64,000 nt of DNA from Prevotella sp. tc2-28. Its GTDB lineage: Bacteria; Bacteroidota; Bacteroidia; Bacteroidales; Bacteroidaceae. Under the pieces are notes generated by a model. It saw only the letters and a list, made by a program, of their open reading frames with translations, did no database searches and was not told the origin of the DNA. The position numbers were made by a program, and so were the translations under genes. Positions 9,174-16,758 of the stretch are shown one piece after another; positions within the stretch are counted from its first letter, which is position 1; every line of letters begins with the position of its first letter. The DNA lies in NCBI RefSeq assembly GCF_900107705.1, contig NZ_FNRE01000005.1, positions 124,001 to 188,000 of the forward strand, read 5' to 3'.

Positions 9174-11213
9174 TCATTCTTTTGCCTTAACTTCAACTTT
9201 ATATTCGCTGTGCTTGCCATCGGTAGTAAACCACTTGATGGTATATTGAGAGATGCCGAGGTCGAGAGCATACTCGCGCAGCGTCTGACCACCATCGCTG
9301 TTGTGGAGCAAATAATCTGCCTGGGCGACCAATATCTTGATGGTGTTCTCGCTCTCTGCCGTCTTGTCGGCAAGCGACTGTTTTGTCTGGTAGAGGTCTG
9401 GGAACTGCTTTTCCAAGTATTGAGTGAGTAGGCCCTTCTGTCCTTCATGACCCTCCTGACCTATCTCTGGGAAGGTGACGTCCATGTGCCATGTCTGCTC
9501 AGCACGGTTAGGCACGATGAGCTTATATTTATTATCCTCTGGGTATGTTCCCGTTTTCATGCCAAATATCCAGTTGTCTTTGTCGGAATACATGCTCTCC
9601 ATCCATGAATCGCTTGTGACCTCCAGGGTGTATTCCCCTTCTGGATTCTCTACAGACCAGCATGCCTGATTGTCCATGTTTACGTCAGTGGTGATTGAGG
9701 TAGGAGCCATCTTGTGCTTGTCTGAATTAGAATCTTTGTAGGTATTCTGGCCGTTCTCGTATTTCCACGTAACCTTGTTTGCCTCAGTGTTCTTCTGCAC
9801 CGCTATCTCCTTGGTGTTGGTGGTAGTGGTCATGGTATAACTGGTGCCATTCGTCCATCCGTGTGAGTAATTGAGGCCGACTGAAGGTTGAAAACCTACC
9901 ATGCCCATGGAGACTCCAACGGTGCTTGTCTCTGAGTGCGTCTCGCCCACAGCTATAGATGTGCTCATGGTGTTGTTGTCGGTCGTAGGAAGGGCATCCT
10001 CCAGTTTTATGGTGCCCGAACCAACAAGGTTCAGCGAGTATTCGCCCTTCTGCCACCATGCACCATAGTATCCTGTGTAATGTGTGCCATCATAGTCGTA
10101 ATTTGCATCTATCCATTCATCTTCTTTGTAAGGACCTGCATAAAGGGTCTTGTTGGGATCAAAGCGTGCATCACCCTCTTGCTGACCTCCAACGGCTGAC
10201 AGCGCTTTTTGCTCCACGAAGTAATAGTCCTTATTGGTCTTCATATTGTGGCTGCCCCACACGCGGATGGTTTCAGTAAAGCCGTTAGGCTTATGGAGCG
10301 ATTGCCCATTCCAATCCTGAGTCGCCAAATGTGTCTGATAGTAATGCTCTTCGCTGGCGCCCATCAGTTCATTGATAGCACCACCGCCATCAGCACGGTT
10401 GGTGACTCTGTTAGTAGGTGTCTGAGCATTCTTGGAATTAAGCCACATGGCAGCACCGTCGGCAAGGCAACCGCTGCTGCGCTTGGTGTAGTCGGGATTG
10501 TGTATCTCTTCTTTTACAACCTCTTTTCCATCCTTGTCTGTGTATGAGGATCTGACCAAGACACCCTGGTGAGGCTCGCACTGGTAGTAACCCATTGGCG
10601 AGAAGATGACCATCTCGGCAACAGCATCTGTTCCGCTGGCAGCACCTCGTCTGCCTGCTATTGCAGCGATATTGGCAACGCGGGCGTTAATCCTCGCTGC
10701 ATCAGAATTGATGGCATTGCCAGACTGCTGATTGGGAGGAGTGATTGTAACATGTCCACTCTGTGTCATCAACTCGACGGTGGCCTGCTCTAATTTAGTA
10801 GATAACTGCTCTGCCACCTCTACCAAGTGCGCATTATGAGGCTTCTCTACTGCGATATATCCTCCCTGGAGGTATATCTTTGCTGCCTGCATCCACTCAG
10901 TAATTGGGCGATTTTTGATGTCCTCACCCTTGATGAGGATCATCTTAGTGTCTGAGGTCACCTCGTTGGTCTTGATGTTCAAACGGCGCACTAAGGCAGC
11001 ACCCATAGAGTTCTCGTCAAACGAGCTCAGCACGGCTGTCGGCATGTCGGCAGTCACCTTGACATTCAACTCGTCAACATTCACGTCGGTAGGATTAACT
11101 CCGCCGCCGTTATCATTGCTGGCTATGTCTTCTACAGCACAGCCTGTCATCATCGTCGCAATCCCCATCATTAGGACTGCAAGAAAAATGTAATTACGTT
11201 TTTTTGTCTTCAT
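9174..11213 (-). CDS. Large exported lipoprotein, possible leukocidin/hemolysin-like pore former
   Basis: 679 residues of unknown function. MKTKKRNYIF leads to a lipobox MMTGC with Cys25, so the protein is lipidated, and acidic residues after the Cys (AVED) would allow surface export. Residues 50-180 look like an alpha-helical region with Ala-rich stretches. Around 410-470 is a Ser/Thr/Gly-rich stretch of alternating small polar residues leading to TNTKEIAVQ and KVTWKYE. This resembles the pre-stem and rim strands of bi-component leukocidins and Vibrio hemolysins; the match is by eye only. DYYFVEQ near residue 330 also fits. The start lies downstream of the -7 box at 11250-11257; an ATG at 11219 is possible. 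No partner toxin gene is adjacent. Confidence 0.55.
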   Translation of the reverse strand: MKTKKRNYIFLAVLMMGIATMMTGCAVEDIASNDNGGGVNPTDVNVDELNVKVTADMPTAVLSSFDENSMGAALVRRLNIKTNEVTSDTKMILIKGEDIKNRPITEWMQAAKIYLQGGYIAVEKPHNAHLVEVAEQLSTKLEQATVELMTQSGHVTITPPNQQSGNAINSDAARINARVANIAAIAGRRGAASGTDAVAEMVIFSPMGYYQCEPHQGVLVRSSYTDKDGKEVVKEEIHNPDYTKRSSGCLADGAAMWLNSKNAQTPTNRVTNRADGGGAINELMGASEEHYYQTHLATQDWNGQSLHKPNGFTETIRVWGSHNMKTNKDYYFVEQKALSAVGGQQEGDARFDPNKTLYAGPYKEDEWIDANYDYDGTHYTGYYGAWWQKGEYSLNLVGSGTIKLEDALPTTDNNTMSTSIAVGETHSETSTVGVSMGMVGFQPSVGLNYSHGWTNGTSYTMTTTTNTKEIAVQKNTEANKVTWKYENGQNTYKDSNSDKHKMAPTSITTDVNMDNQACWSVENPEGEYTLEVTSDSWMESMYSDKDNWIFGMKTGTYPEDNKYKLIVPNRAEQTWHMDVTFPEIGQEGHEGQKGLLTQYLEKQFPDLYQTKQSLADKTAESENTIKILVAQADYLLHNSDGGQTLREYALDLGISQYTIKWFTTDGKHSEYKVEVKAKE

Positions 11214-11249
11214 AATCATTTCAATTTTAGGTCTTATCAATAGATGTTG

Positions 11250-11257
11250 CAAATATA
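11250..11257 (-). promoter_or_regulatory. -7 box for the large lipoprotein gene
   Basis: TATATTTG on the minus strand, 36 nt before the ATG at 11213. It rules out a start further upstream, because the in-frame TTG at 11252 lies inside the box. Confidence 0.7.
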
Positions 11258-11312
11258 CAACATTTTTTTTAGATATGCAAGCTAAATCACCATTTTTTAC
11301 TCATTTTTTGAA

Positions 11313-11344
11313 AGTGCACAATAGGGTCGGTTCCGCTGTGCACT
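11313..11344 (+). repeat. 32-bp repeat, copy 1
   Basis: First of three identical, same-orientation 32-bp units. The ends form a perfect 8-bp inverted repeat (AGTGCACA and TGTGCACT) and the centre holds CGGTTCCG, itself a 3-bp stem. It lies between the lipoprotein promoter and the antitoxin-like gene. Confidence 0.95.
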
Positions 11345-11436
11345 CAGCTTAGGATCAATCTTGTCAAGTCGTGTCTGCGCTTCGTTCATATATATTGTTT
11401 TTTCTGTTTTTATTTTGTCGTTTCATTATTTATGTC

Positions 11437-11444
11437 TATTTTTG
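11437..11444 (+). promoter_or_regulatory. -7 box for the antitoxin-like gene
   Basis: TATTTTTG, 25 nt before the ATG at 11470. It supports that start over any upstream in-frame codon. Confidence 0.6.
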
Positions 11445-11469
11445 CAAGCAGAATAAATATCTATTAGGT

Positions 11470-11718
11470 ATGACAACAATGCAACTTAATGCGGAACTGC
11501 TCCGAAACATGAGCATCATTGCCGAAGACGAGAACCTGCTAAGGCGAGCTACAAAATACTTGCGCAAGCTCGTTGCCGAAAAGCATGAAGACCCCACACT
11601 GATTTCAAAGGAGGAATTCTTTGCCAGTCTTGACAGAGGCGAAGAAGAGTACCGTCAGGGTAAAACACATCGCATCAACTCAAAAGAGGAGTTAAACCAT
11701 TTTCTCAATAGCCTTTGA
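11470..11718 (+). CDS. Orphan antitoxin-like small protein
   Basis: 82 residues starting MTTMQLNAELLRNMSIIA. The pattern of a short N-terminal beta-helix segment, a central helix with KYLRKLVAEK, then KEEFFASLDRGEEEYRQGK and an acidic/amphipathic C-terminus resembles the Bacteroidetes antitoxins that precede RelE/Txe-type toxins. No toxin gene follows: the stop is 6 nt before repeat copy 2. It is bracketed by identical 32-bp repeats, so it may be a solitary cassette or the remnant of a deleted pair. The family assignment is by recognition of the pattern, not by a search. Confidence 0.6.
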   Translation: MTTMQLNAELLRNMSIIAEDENLLRRATKYLRKLVAEKHEDPTLISKEEFFASLDRGEEEYRQGKTHRINSKEELNHFLNSL

Positions 11719-11724
11719 CCATCA

Positions 11725-11756
11725 AGTGCACAATAGGGTCGGTTCCGCTGTGCACT
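11725..11756 (+). repeat. 32-bp repeat, copy 2
   Basis: Identical to copy 1 over all 32 bp and in the same orientation, starting 6 nt after the antitoxin-like stop codon. The spacing from copy 1 is 380 bp. Confidence 0.95.
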
Positions 11757-11814
11757 TCCCGTTAGCATCCTTGTAAGTGCCCAATCGAAAATTCGATGCG
11801 GCTATCTTCTTCCA

Positions 11815-11846
11815 AGTGCACAATAGGGTCGGTTCCGCTGTGCACT
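11815..11846 (+). repeat. 32-bp repeat, copy 3
   Basis: Third identical unit, 58 bp after copy 2. The 58-bp spacer contains a partial, degenerate relative of the repeat start (TAAGTGCCCAAT, from 11774) and a small self-complementary stretch (ATCGAAAATTCGAT). Confidence 0.95.
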
Positions 11847-11881
11847 AAAGATAATCCTGCTGATTTTCTCCCAGTCAAAAT

Positions 11882-12040
11882 GTGGTCATTTGGTCAAGGT
11901 CATTTTGGTCATTTTCAACTTCGGGAACGCGGTTATTTGCTCACTATATATATAAATATTAATATTTATATTATAGTGGCAGTTTTGACAGCATCCGTTT
12001 TCGATTTTGACCAAAATGACCATGACCAAAAATGACCGCG
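11882..12040. mobile_element. 159-bp inverted-repeat element (MITE-like)
   Basis: Imperfect terminal inverted repeats of about 30-33 bp (11882-11911 and 12008-12040) built from repeated GGTCATTTTGGTCA motifs enclose a second, perfect AT-rich hairpin. The latter has CACTATA at 11942-11948 with TATAGTG at 11972-11978, and a 20-bp palindrome at 11951-11970. No credible protein is encoded; the open frame across it is only repeat translation. No clear target-site duplication was seen. It could be a MITE, a remnant of a larger element or a structural hairpin. The rest of the 11847-12292 gap holds only the HU-fragment promoter and leader. Confidence 0.55.
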
Positions 12041-12094
12041 TCTATAAAAATTATTTTCTTCCTAAAATATTCGTGAACCGCAATGAAAGATTCT

Positions 12095-12102
12095 TACCTT
12101 TG
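12095..12102 (+). promoter_or_regulatory. -7 box ahead of the HU-type fragment
   Basis: TACCTTTG followed by an unusually long leader of about 190 nt before the ATG at 12293. The leader is AT-rich near its end, as is common before Bacteroidetes HU genes. Confidence 0.6.
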
Positions 12103-12292
12103 CATTGTCAAATTGAAATAGCGGACAGGCGGTCTTTAAGGGTGAAAATTGCGAGGATTAAATCTAGAAATTGCGCGCATTAATGGTAGCAATTGTTTTC
12201 CTTAACAGTACCTACAGAAAGCGAAACAAGGCGACAACGAGAGTATTAATAAAATTATTTACAAATGTCTAACTAACTTATTATTAAAAATT

Positions 12293-12409
12293 ATGGCTAT
12301 TAAAGTAATTGCACAGCGACGTGAAGTAAAGCTCGGTAAGAATCCTGGCAAGAAGTTCGTGATGCGTCCCGACAGCGGTAGCATCATCGATGGTACGGAC
12401 GAAGGGTAA
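12293..12409 (+). pseudogene. Truncated HU-family DNA-binding protein gene
   Basis: A 38-residue frame starting MAIKVIAQRREVKLG and continuing KNPGKKFVMRPD. It matches the first strand/turn of Bacteroidetes HU-like histone proteins, which are normally about 120-200 residues. After about 27 residues the similarity is lost (SGSIIDGTDEG) and a stop follows. The intact-looking promoter and leader with a truncated product suggest a decayed gene. A real short peptide is possible but less likely. The remaining stretch to 12520 holds short direct repeats (aagaggtaagaagtaag) and no gene. Confidence 0.6.
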
Positions 12410-12482
12410 CGTTAAGAGGTAAGAAGTAAGAGGTGAGAATGAGGAAGTACATCTGACCTACGGTCGAAGGTACTCACGCTCG

Positions 12483-12510
12483 AGAAAACTCAAGAAAATC
12501 TTGGTTTTCT
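12483..12510. other. Stem-loop upstream of the TSCPD gene promoter
   Basis: AGAAAAC (12483-12489) pairs with GTTTTCT (12504-12510), and inside it CAAGA (12491-12495) pairs with TCTTG (12499-12503) around a 3-nt loop. It ends 13 nt before the -7 box. It lacks a U-run, so an operator is as likely as a terminator. Confidence 0.45.
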
Positions 12511-12523
12511 GCTCACTTATTCG

Positions 12524-12531
12524 TACCTTTG
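12524..12531 (+). promoter_or_regulatory. -7 box for the TSCPD gene
   Basis: TACCTTTG located 19 nt before the ATG at 12551. Confidence 0.7.
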
Positions 12532-12550
12532 TCGGCAAAAAAGGAAGATT

Positions 12551-12805
12551 ATGGCAACAAGACATGTACAATACGAGACGCACGGCACTTGCTCGAAGAT
12601 GATTGATGTGACCGTGGACGAGAACAACATCATCCAGCAGGTATCCTTCCTGGGTGGATGCAACGGCAACTTGCAAGGTATCAGCCAGTTGGTGAAGGGT
12701 CAGCACGTGGACGACGTGATCAAGAAACTGAACGGCATCCGATGCGGAACGAAGAGCACTTCGTGTCCCGACCAGCTTTGTCGCGCGCTGGAACAGCTGA
12801 AGTAA
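12551..12805 (+). CDS. TIGR03905-type TSCPD domain protein
   Basis: 84-residue cytosolic protein with the name-giving TSCPDQL motif near residue 71 and four cysteines: the C of GTCSK, GGCNGN, IRCGT and TSCPD. This fits the four-Cys family related to the C-terminal TSCPD domain of class II ribonucleotide reductases, and the cysteines suggest metal binding. Its cellular role is not known. It is monocistronic, with its own promoter just upstream, and is followed by a convergent tRNA gene. Confidence 0.85.
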   Translation: MATRHVQYETHGTCSKMIDVTVDENNIIQQVSFLGGCNGNLQGISQLVKGQHVDDVIKKLNGIRCGTKSTSCPDQLCRALEQLK

Positions 12806-12864
12806 GAGACATGCGAAAGAAAACAAAAAAGGCTGCTAATCAATGAATTAGCAGTCTTTCTTCG

Positions 12865-12938
12865 TAGCGGGAGGGGGACCCGAACCCTCGACCTCCGGAT
12901 TATGAATCCGACGCTCTAACCAGCTGAGCTACCCCGCC
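12865..12938 (-). tRNA. tRNA-Met (CAT)
   Basis: The minus strand folds as a tRNA: acceptor GGCGGGG paired with TCCCGCT (two G-U pairs), the usual TA then GCTC D-stem, anticodon stem CGGAT/ATCCG around TTCATAA giving anticodon CAT, and T-loop TTCGGGT. CCA is not encoded. The first pair and D-arm are not those of initiator tRNA, so elongator Met is most likely. A CAT tRNA modified to read Ile AUA codons is the alternative. Confidence 0.9.
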
Positions 12939-13029
12939 ATCTTGCTTGTAAGCGGGTGCAAAGGTACAACTATTTTCCGAAACTCCAAAACTTTTTAGGG
13001 AAAAATCTTTGTGTTTCGATTTTTTTTTG

Positions 13030-13037
13030 TACTTTTG
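13030..13037 (+). promoter_or_regulatory. -7 box for the START-like/lptF/ribBA run
   Basis: TACTTTTG located 35 nt before the ATG at 13073. The downstream genes are tightly packed and probably share it. Confidence 0.65.
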
Positions 13038-13072
13038 CGCTGTAATTCATGTAAATGATCCTACCTAATAAT

Positions 13073-13480
13073 ATGGAAACAATGAAAAAGCTAACCATCG
13101 AATACCCTCTCTCGACGAAGTCGCCGAAAATCGTATGGGACATGATTAGTAACGCTGCAGGCCTGCAAAAGTGGCTGGCAGATACCGTCACCGAAGACAA
13201 CGACACCATGACGTTCACCTGGGGGCACCCCTGGACGGAGCGTGACACCAAACAATCCAAGATACTTGAAGTAGCCAAATACGACCACATACGTATGTTG
13301 TGGGACTACCACGAGGACACTCCTGAGGCTTTCTGGGAGATGCGCATTGTGGGTAGCGACCTTACAGGACAGCTGAGTCTGCTCATCACCGACTTTGCCG
13401 CTGACGACGACGAGGAGTCGGACTTGCGCGGCATCTGGGACGACAACTTAGAGCGGCTACACCGTGTTAGCGGGCTTTGA
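13073..13480 (+). CDS. START-like (SRPBCC) domain protein
   Basis: 135-residue cytosolic protein starting METMKKLTIEYPL, with the helix-grip pattern of the AHSA1/START-like family: PKIVWDMISNAAGLQKWLAD near the N-terminus, TFTWG in the middle and an acidic C-terminal helix (GIWDDNLERLHRV). Bacteroidetes members are typically found next to LptF/G-type permeases, as here (3 nt to the next gene), but no biochemical role is known. Start 13073 follows the promoter; an ATG at 13082 is an alternative. Confidence 0.8.
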   Translation: METMKKLTIEYPLSTKSPKIVWDMISNAAGLQKWLADTVTEDNDTMTFTWGHPWTERDTKQSKILEVAKYDHIRMLWDYHEDTPEAFWEMRIVGSDLTGQLSLLITDFAADDDEESDLRGIWDDNLERLHRVSGL

Positions 13481-13483
13481 TTT

Positions 13484-15412
13484 ATGCTGCGCATTAAGAA
13501 ATTAGACATATTTATCACCAAACAGTTCGGTCTGCTGTTTATCGCAACGTTCTTCATCTGCCAGTTTGTGTTGATGATGCAGTTCCTGTGGCGATATGTG
13601 GACGAGCTGATAGGCAAGGGACTGTCGATGGAGGTGCTGGCACAGTTCTTCTGGTACATGGGACTGATGCTGATGCCGCAGGCCTTCCCCCTGGCCATCC
13701 TGCTGTCTTCGCTGATAGCCTTCGGTAACCTGGGTGAGAGCTCGGAGCTGACAGCCATCAAGGCGGCAGGCATCTCGCTGATGCAGTCGATGCGCTCGCT
13801 GATCGTCATCGTGATAGCCATCTCCTGCATCTCCTTCTATTTCCAGGAGGTCATCGGTCCGAGGGCATTCATCTCATTCCAACAGCTCTTGCTATCGATG
13901 AAGCAGAAGAATCCCGAGGTGGAAATTCCCGAGGGCATCTTCTACGACGGCATTCCCAACTCAAACCTCTATGTGCAGAAGAAAGACCTGAACACGGGTA
14001 TGCTGTACGGCATCATGATCTACCGCATGAACGGAGGCTACGAGGATGCTGCCGTGATATTGGCAGACTCAGGGCGCATACAAGCGACGGCAGAGAAGAA
14101 GCACCTGAAACTGACACTGTACAGCGGAGAATGGTTTGAGAACATGCGGCAGTCAGGACTGAACGTTTCGGCCAACGTCCCCTATCGCCGCGAGACTTTC
14201 TCGACCAAGACGATACTGCTCGACTTCGACGGTGACTTCAATATGGCGGAAGCTGGCGGAATAGCCGCTGACGCGCGTTCGAAGGGACTCGGCAAGATTC
14301 TGCACGACCTGGACTCCATCCGCGAATTCAACGACTCGGTAGGTCATGCCTACTACAACGAGGCGAAGAGCTACACCTTCTACGGTCCCGTGATGAGCAA
14401 GCAGGACTCGATAAAGGCTGCCCAGAAGGTAGCCCAGAACACAGCCACCATCGACACGCTGTACCTCCGACTCTCAGGCGACCAGCGCCAGAACGTGATG
14501 CGACAGGCTGCCAGCGATGCACAGTTGGCTAACAGCAACCTGGAGTTCAAGTCGGAATACTCCTTCTATCTGAACCGCGAAGAGCGCATGCACGAGATGG
14601 AAGCCATCAACAAGTTCACGCTGTCGCTGTCGTGCATCATCTTCTTCTTCATCGGAGCACCACTGGGAGCCATCATCCGCAAGGGTGGACTGGGTGTGCC
14701 CGTCATCATCTCCGTACTGGTGTTCATCGTGTTCTACATCCTGGACAGCACGGGTATGAAGATGGCGCGTGACGACAACTGGACGGTATGGTTCGGCAAA
14801 CTGCTCGGCACCGTCGTGCTGTCTCCGCTGGCACTGTTCTTCACCCACAAGGCCAATAACGACTCGGTGGTATTCAACGTCGACCTGTACAAGGAGCTGG
14901 CCATGCAGATACTCGGACTGCGCACCAAGCGACACATCATGCGCAAGGAGGTCATCATCGAAGACCCGAAATACCTTATGGATGCAGAGATGCTGCAGAA
15001 TATCAGTATCGAGGTAGACCAGTACTCCGTAGACCACAAGCTGCTGCGGTGGCCTAATCCTATCAAGGTATTCTTCCGTCCCGGTGACGATCATGAGATA
15101 GAGAACATCAACAACGTATTGGAAACAGCCATCGAGGACCTTTCTTACACGAAAGACAACTACGTGCTGACCAAGCTGAACCAATACCCCATCATTGCCA
15201 CACACGCCCATACGCGCCCCTTCCAGCGCAAATGGCTGAACGTGGTGACAGGACTGTTCCTGCCTACGGGTATCTTCTTCTATTTCCGCATGATACGCTT
15301 CCGCTTCAGACTATATAAAGACTTGCAACATATCCTCCGCATCAACCAGAAACTCATTCCGAGAGTCATCAACCTGGGTGACCTGCAGCGTGAGATGGAG
15401 GTCGTTACATAA
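13484..15412 (+). CDS. LptF/LptG (YjgP/YjgQ) family permease
   Basis: Inner-membrane subunit of the LPS export ABC transporter that hands LPS to the LptC-A-D bridge. Of its 642 residues the N-terminal 120 hold three membrane helices (LLFIATFFICQFVLMMQF, GLMLMPQAFPLAILLSSLIAF, LIVIVIAISCISFYF). A periplasmic beta-jellyroll region follows, then three more helices around residues 380-460. The protein then runs on for about 180 residues, including a late hydrophobic segment (VVTGLFLPTGIFFYF). This makes it much longer than the 360-residue E. coli proteins; the long form seems usual in Bacteroidetes. LptB is not in the window. Confidence 0.85.
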   Translation: MLRIKKLDIFITKQFGLLFIATFFICQFVLMMQFLWRYVDELIGKGLSMEVLAQFFWYMGLMLMPQAFPLAILLSSLIAFGNLGESSELTAIKAAGISLMQSMRSLIVIVIAISCISFYFQEVIGPRAFISFQQLLLSMKQKNPEVEIPEGIFYDGIPNSNLYVQKKDLNTGMLYGIMIYRMNGGYEDAAVILADSGRIQATAEKKHLKLTLYSGEWFENMRQSGLNVSANVPYRRETFSTKTILLDFDGDFNMAEAGGIAADARSKGLGKILHDLDSIREFNDSVGHAYYNEAKSYTFYGPVMSKQDSIKAAQKVAQNTATIDTLYLRLSGDQRQNVMRQAASDAQLANSNLEFKSEYSFYLNREERMHEMEAINKFTLSLSCIIFFFIGAPLGAIIRKGGLGVPVIISVLVFIVFYILDSTGMKMARDDNWTVWFGKLLGTVVLSPLALFFTHKANNDSVVFNVDLYKELAMQILGLRTKRHIMRKEVIIEDPKYLMDAEMLQNISIEVDQYSVDHKLLRWPNPIKVFFRPGDDHEIENINNVLETAIEDLSYTKDNYVLTKLNQYPIIATHAHTRPFQRKWLNVVTGLFLPTGIFFYFRMIRFRFRLYKDLQHILRINQKLIPRVINLGDLQREMEVVT

Positions 15413-15436
15413 TATATATAATAAGGTATAAGGAAT

Positions 15437-16648
15437 ATGGATACATTTAAGCTCAATACGATTGAAGAGGCGCTGACCGACTTTAAGGCTGGCAAATTCG
15501 TCATTGTCGTAGACGACGAAGACCGTGAGAACGAAGGCGACTTGATATGTGCCGCCGAGAAGATAACACCCGAAATGGTGAACTTCATGCTGAAGAATGC
15601 ACGTGGCGTGCTCTGCGCTCCCGTCACCATCAGTCGCAGCGAAGAACTGGAACTGGCGCATCAGGTGCAGGACAACACGTCGCTGCTGGGAACGCCCTTC
15701 ACCGTCACCATCGACAAGATAGAAGGCTGCAGCACAGGCGTGTCTGCTCACGACCGTGCCGCCACCATCCGTGCACTGGCTGATCCGACATCAACAGCCA
15801 AGACCTTCGGACGTCCGGGACACATCAACCCGCTGTATGCTCAGGACAACGGTGTACTGCGCCGGTCCGGTCATACCGAGGCTGCCATCGACCTCTGCAA
15901 GTTGTCTGGCCTCTACCCCGCCGGAGCATTGATTGAAATCATGAACGACGACGGCACGATGGCACGTATGCCACAACTCATGGAGTTTGCCCATAAGCAC
16001 GACTTGAAGATTATCACCATCAAGGACATGATAGCCTACCGGCTGAAAAAGGAAAGCCTGGTAGAGAAAGGCGAAGAAGTGGACATGCCGACGGACTACG
16101 GTCACTTCCGACTGATCCCCTTCCGCCAGAAGAGCAACGGCCTAGAGCACATGGTACTCATCAAGGGAGAATGGAAAGAGGACGAGCCTGTACTGGTGCG
16201 CGTTCACTCTTCCTGCATGACAGGTGACATCCTGGGCTCGAAACGCTGCGACTGCGGCGAACAGCTGCACAAAGCCATGCAGATGATAGAGCAGGAGGGA
16301 CGAGGCGTTATCGTGTATATGCAACAGGAGGGGCGCGGCATCGGACTGATGAACAAGATTGCCGCCTACAAGTTGCAGGAGGAAGGACTGGACACCGTCG
16401 ACGCCAACATCCACCTGGGCTTCAAACCCGACGAGCGCGACTACGGATGTGGGGCACAGATACTGCGCCAGCTGGGTGTGCAGAAGATGCGACTCATGAC
16501 CAACAACCCCGTGAAGCGCGTCGGACTGGAGGCCTACGGACTGGAAATCGTAGAAAACGTACCTATCGAAACGACACCCAACCCGTATAACCTGCGCTAC
16601 TTGCAGACCAAAAAAGAGCGAATGGGACACACACTGCACTTGAAATAG
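15437..16648 (+). CDS. ribBA: Bifunctional DHBP synthase / GTP cyclohydrolase II
   Basis: Supplies both precursors of riboflavin. The N-terminal half (residues 1-200) makes 3,4-dihydroxy-2-butanone 4-phosphate: the acidic loop [11 protein letters not shown] and HTEAAIDL are present. The C-terminal half (about 205-403) is GTP cyclohydrolase II, with zinc cysteines in [17 protein letters not shown] and the arginine-rich QQEGRGIGL catalytic region. At 403 residues it is full length. Only 24 nt separate it from the permease gene, leaving no space for an FMN riboswitch, so it is probably read from the upstream promoter. Confidence 0.96.
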   Translation: MDTFKLNTIEEALTDFKAGKFVIVVDDEDRENEGDLICAAEKITPEMVNFMLKNARGVLCAPVTISRSEELELAHQVQDNTSLLGTPFTVTIDKIEGCSTGVSAHDRAATIRALADPTSTAKTFGRPGHINPLYAQDNGVLRRSGHTEAAIDLCKLSGLYPAGALIEIMNDDGTMARMPQLMEFAHKHDLKIITIKDMIAYRLKKESLVEKGEEVDMPTDYGHFRLIPFRQKSNGLEHMVLIKGEWKEDEPVLVRVHSSCMTGDILGSKRCDCGEQLHKAMQMIEQEGRGVIVYMQQEGRGIGLMNKIAAYKLQEEGLDTVDANIHLGFKPDERDYGCGAQILRQLGVQKMRLMTNNPVKRVGLEAYGLEIVENVPIETTPNPYNLRYLQTKKERMGHTLHLK

Positions 16649-16722
16649 TTCAAAATGTAAGTTTTTTCGTCCTTTTCGACAAAAAAACGTCCCATTTCTT
16701 TCGCAGAAAAGAATAAATTGAT

Positions 16723-16730
16723 TACTTTTG
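16723..16730 (+). promoter_or_regulatory. -7 box for the aminotransferase gene
   Basis: TACTTTTG located 28 nt before the ATG at 16759. Just upstream (16661-16686) a T-rich/A-rich imperfect hairpin may terminate ribBA. Confidence 0.65.
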
Positions 16731-16758
16731 CAACAAACATCTTACGAAACCTAAGAAT

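Noticed and set aside
11313..11846. CRISPR array
   Set aside because: Repeats are 32 bp and identical, but spacings are 380 and 58 bp, one spacer is a gene, and no cas genes are near.
11796..12035. 79-residue open frame across the repeats
   Set aside because: It is a translation of repeat copy 3 and the MITE-like inverted repeats, with low-complexity Ile/Tyr content and no promoter of its own.
15413..15436. FMN riboswitch ahead of ribBA
   Set aside because: Only 24 nt lie between the permease stop and the ribBA start, too short for the element, and no FMN-aptamer motifs are visible.
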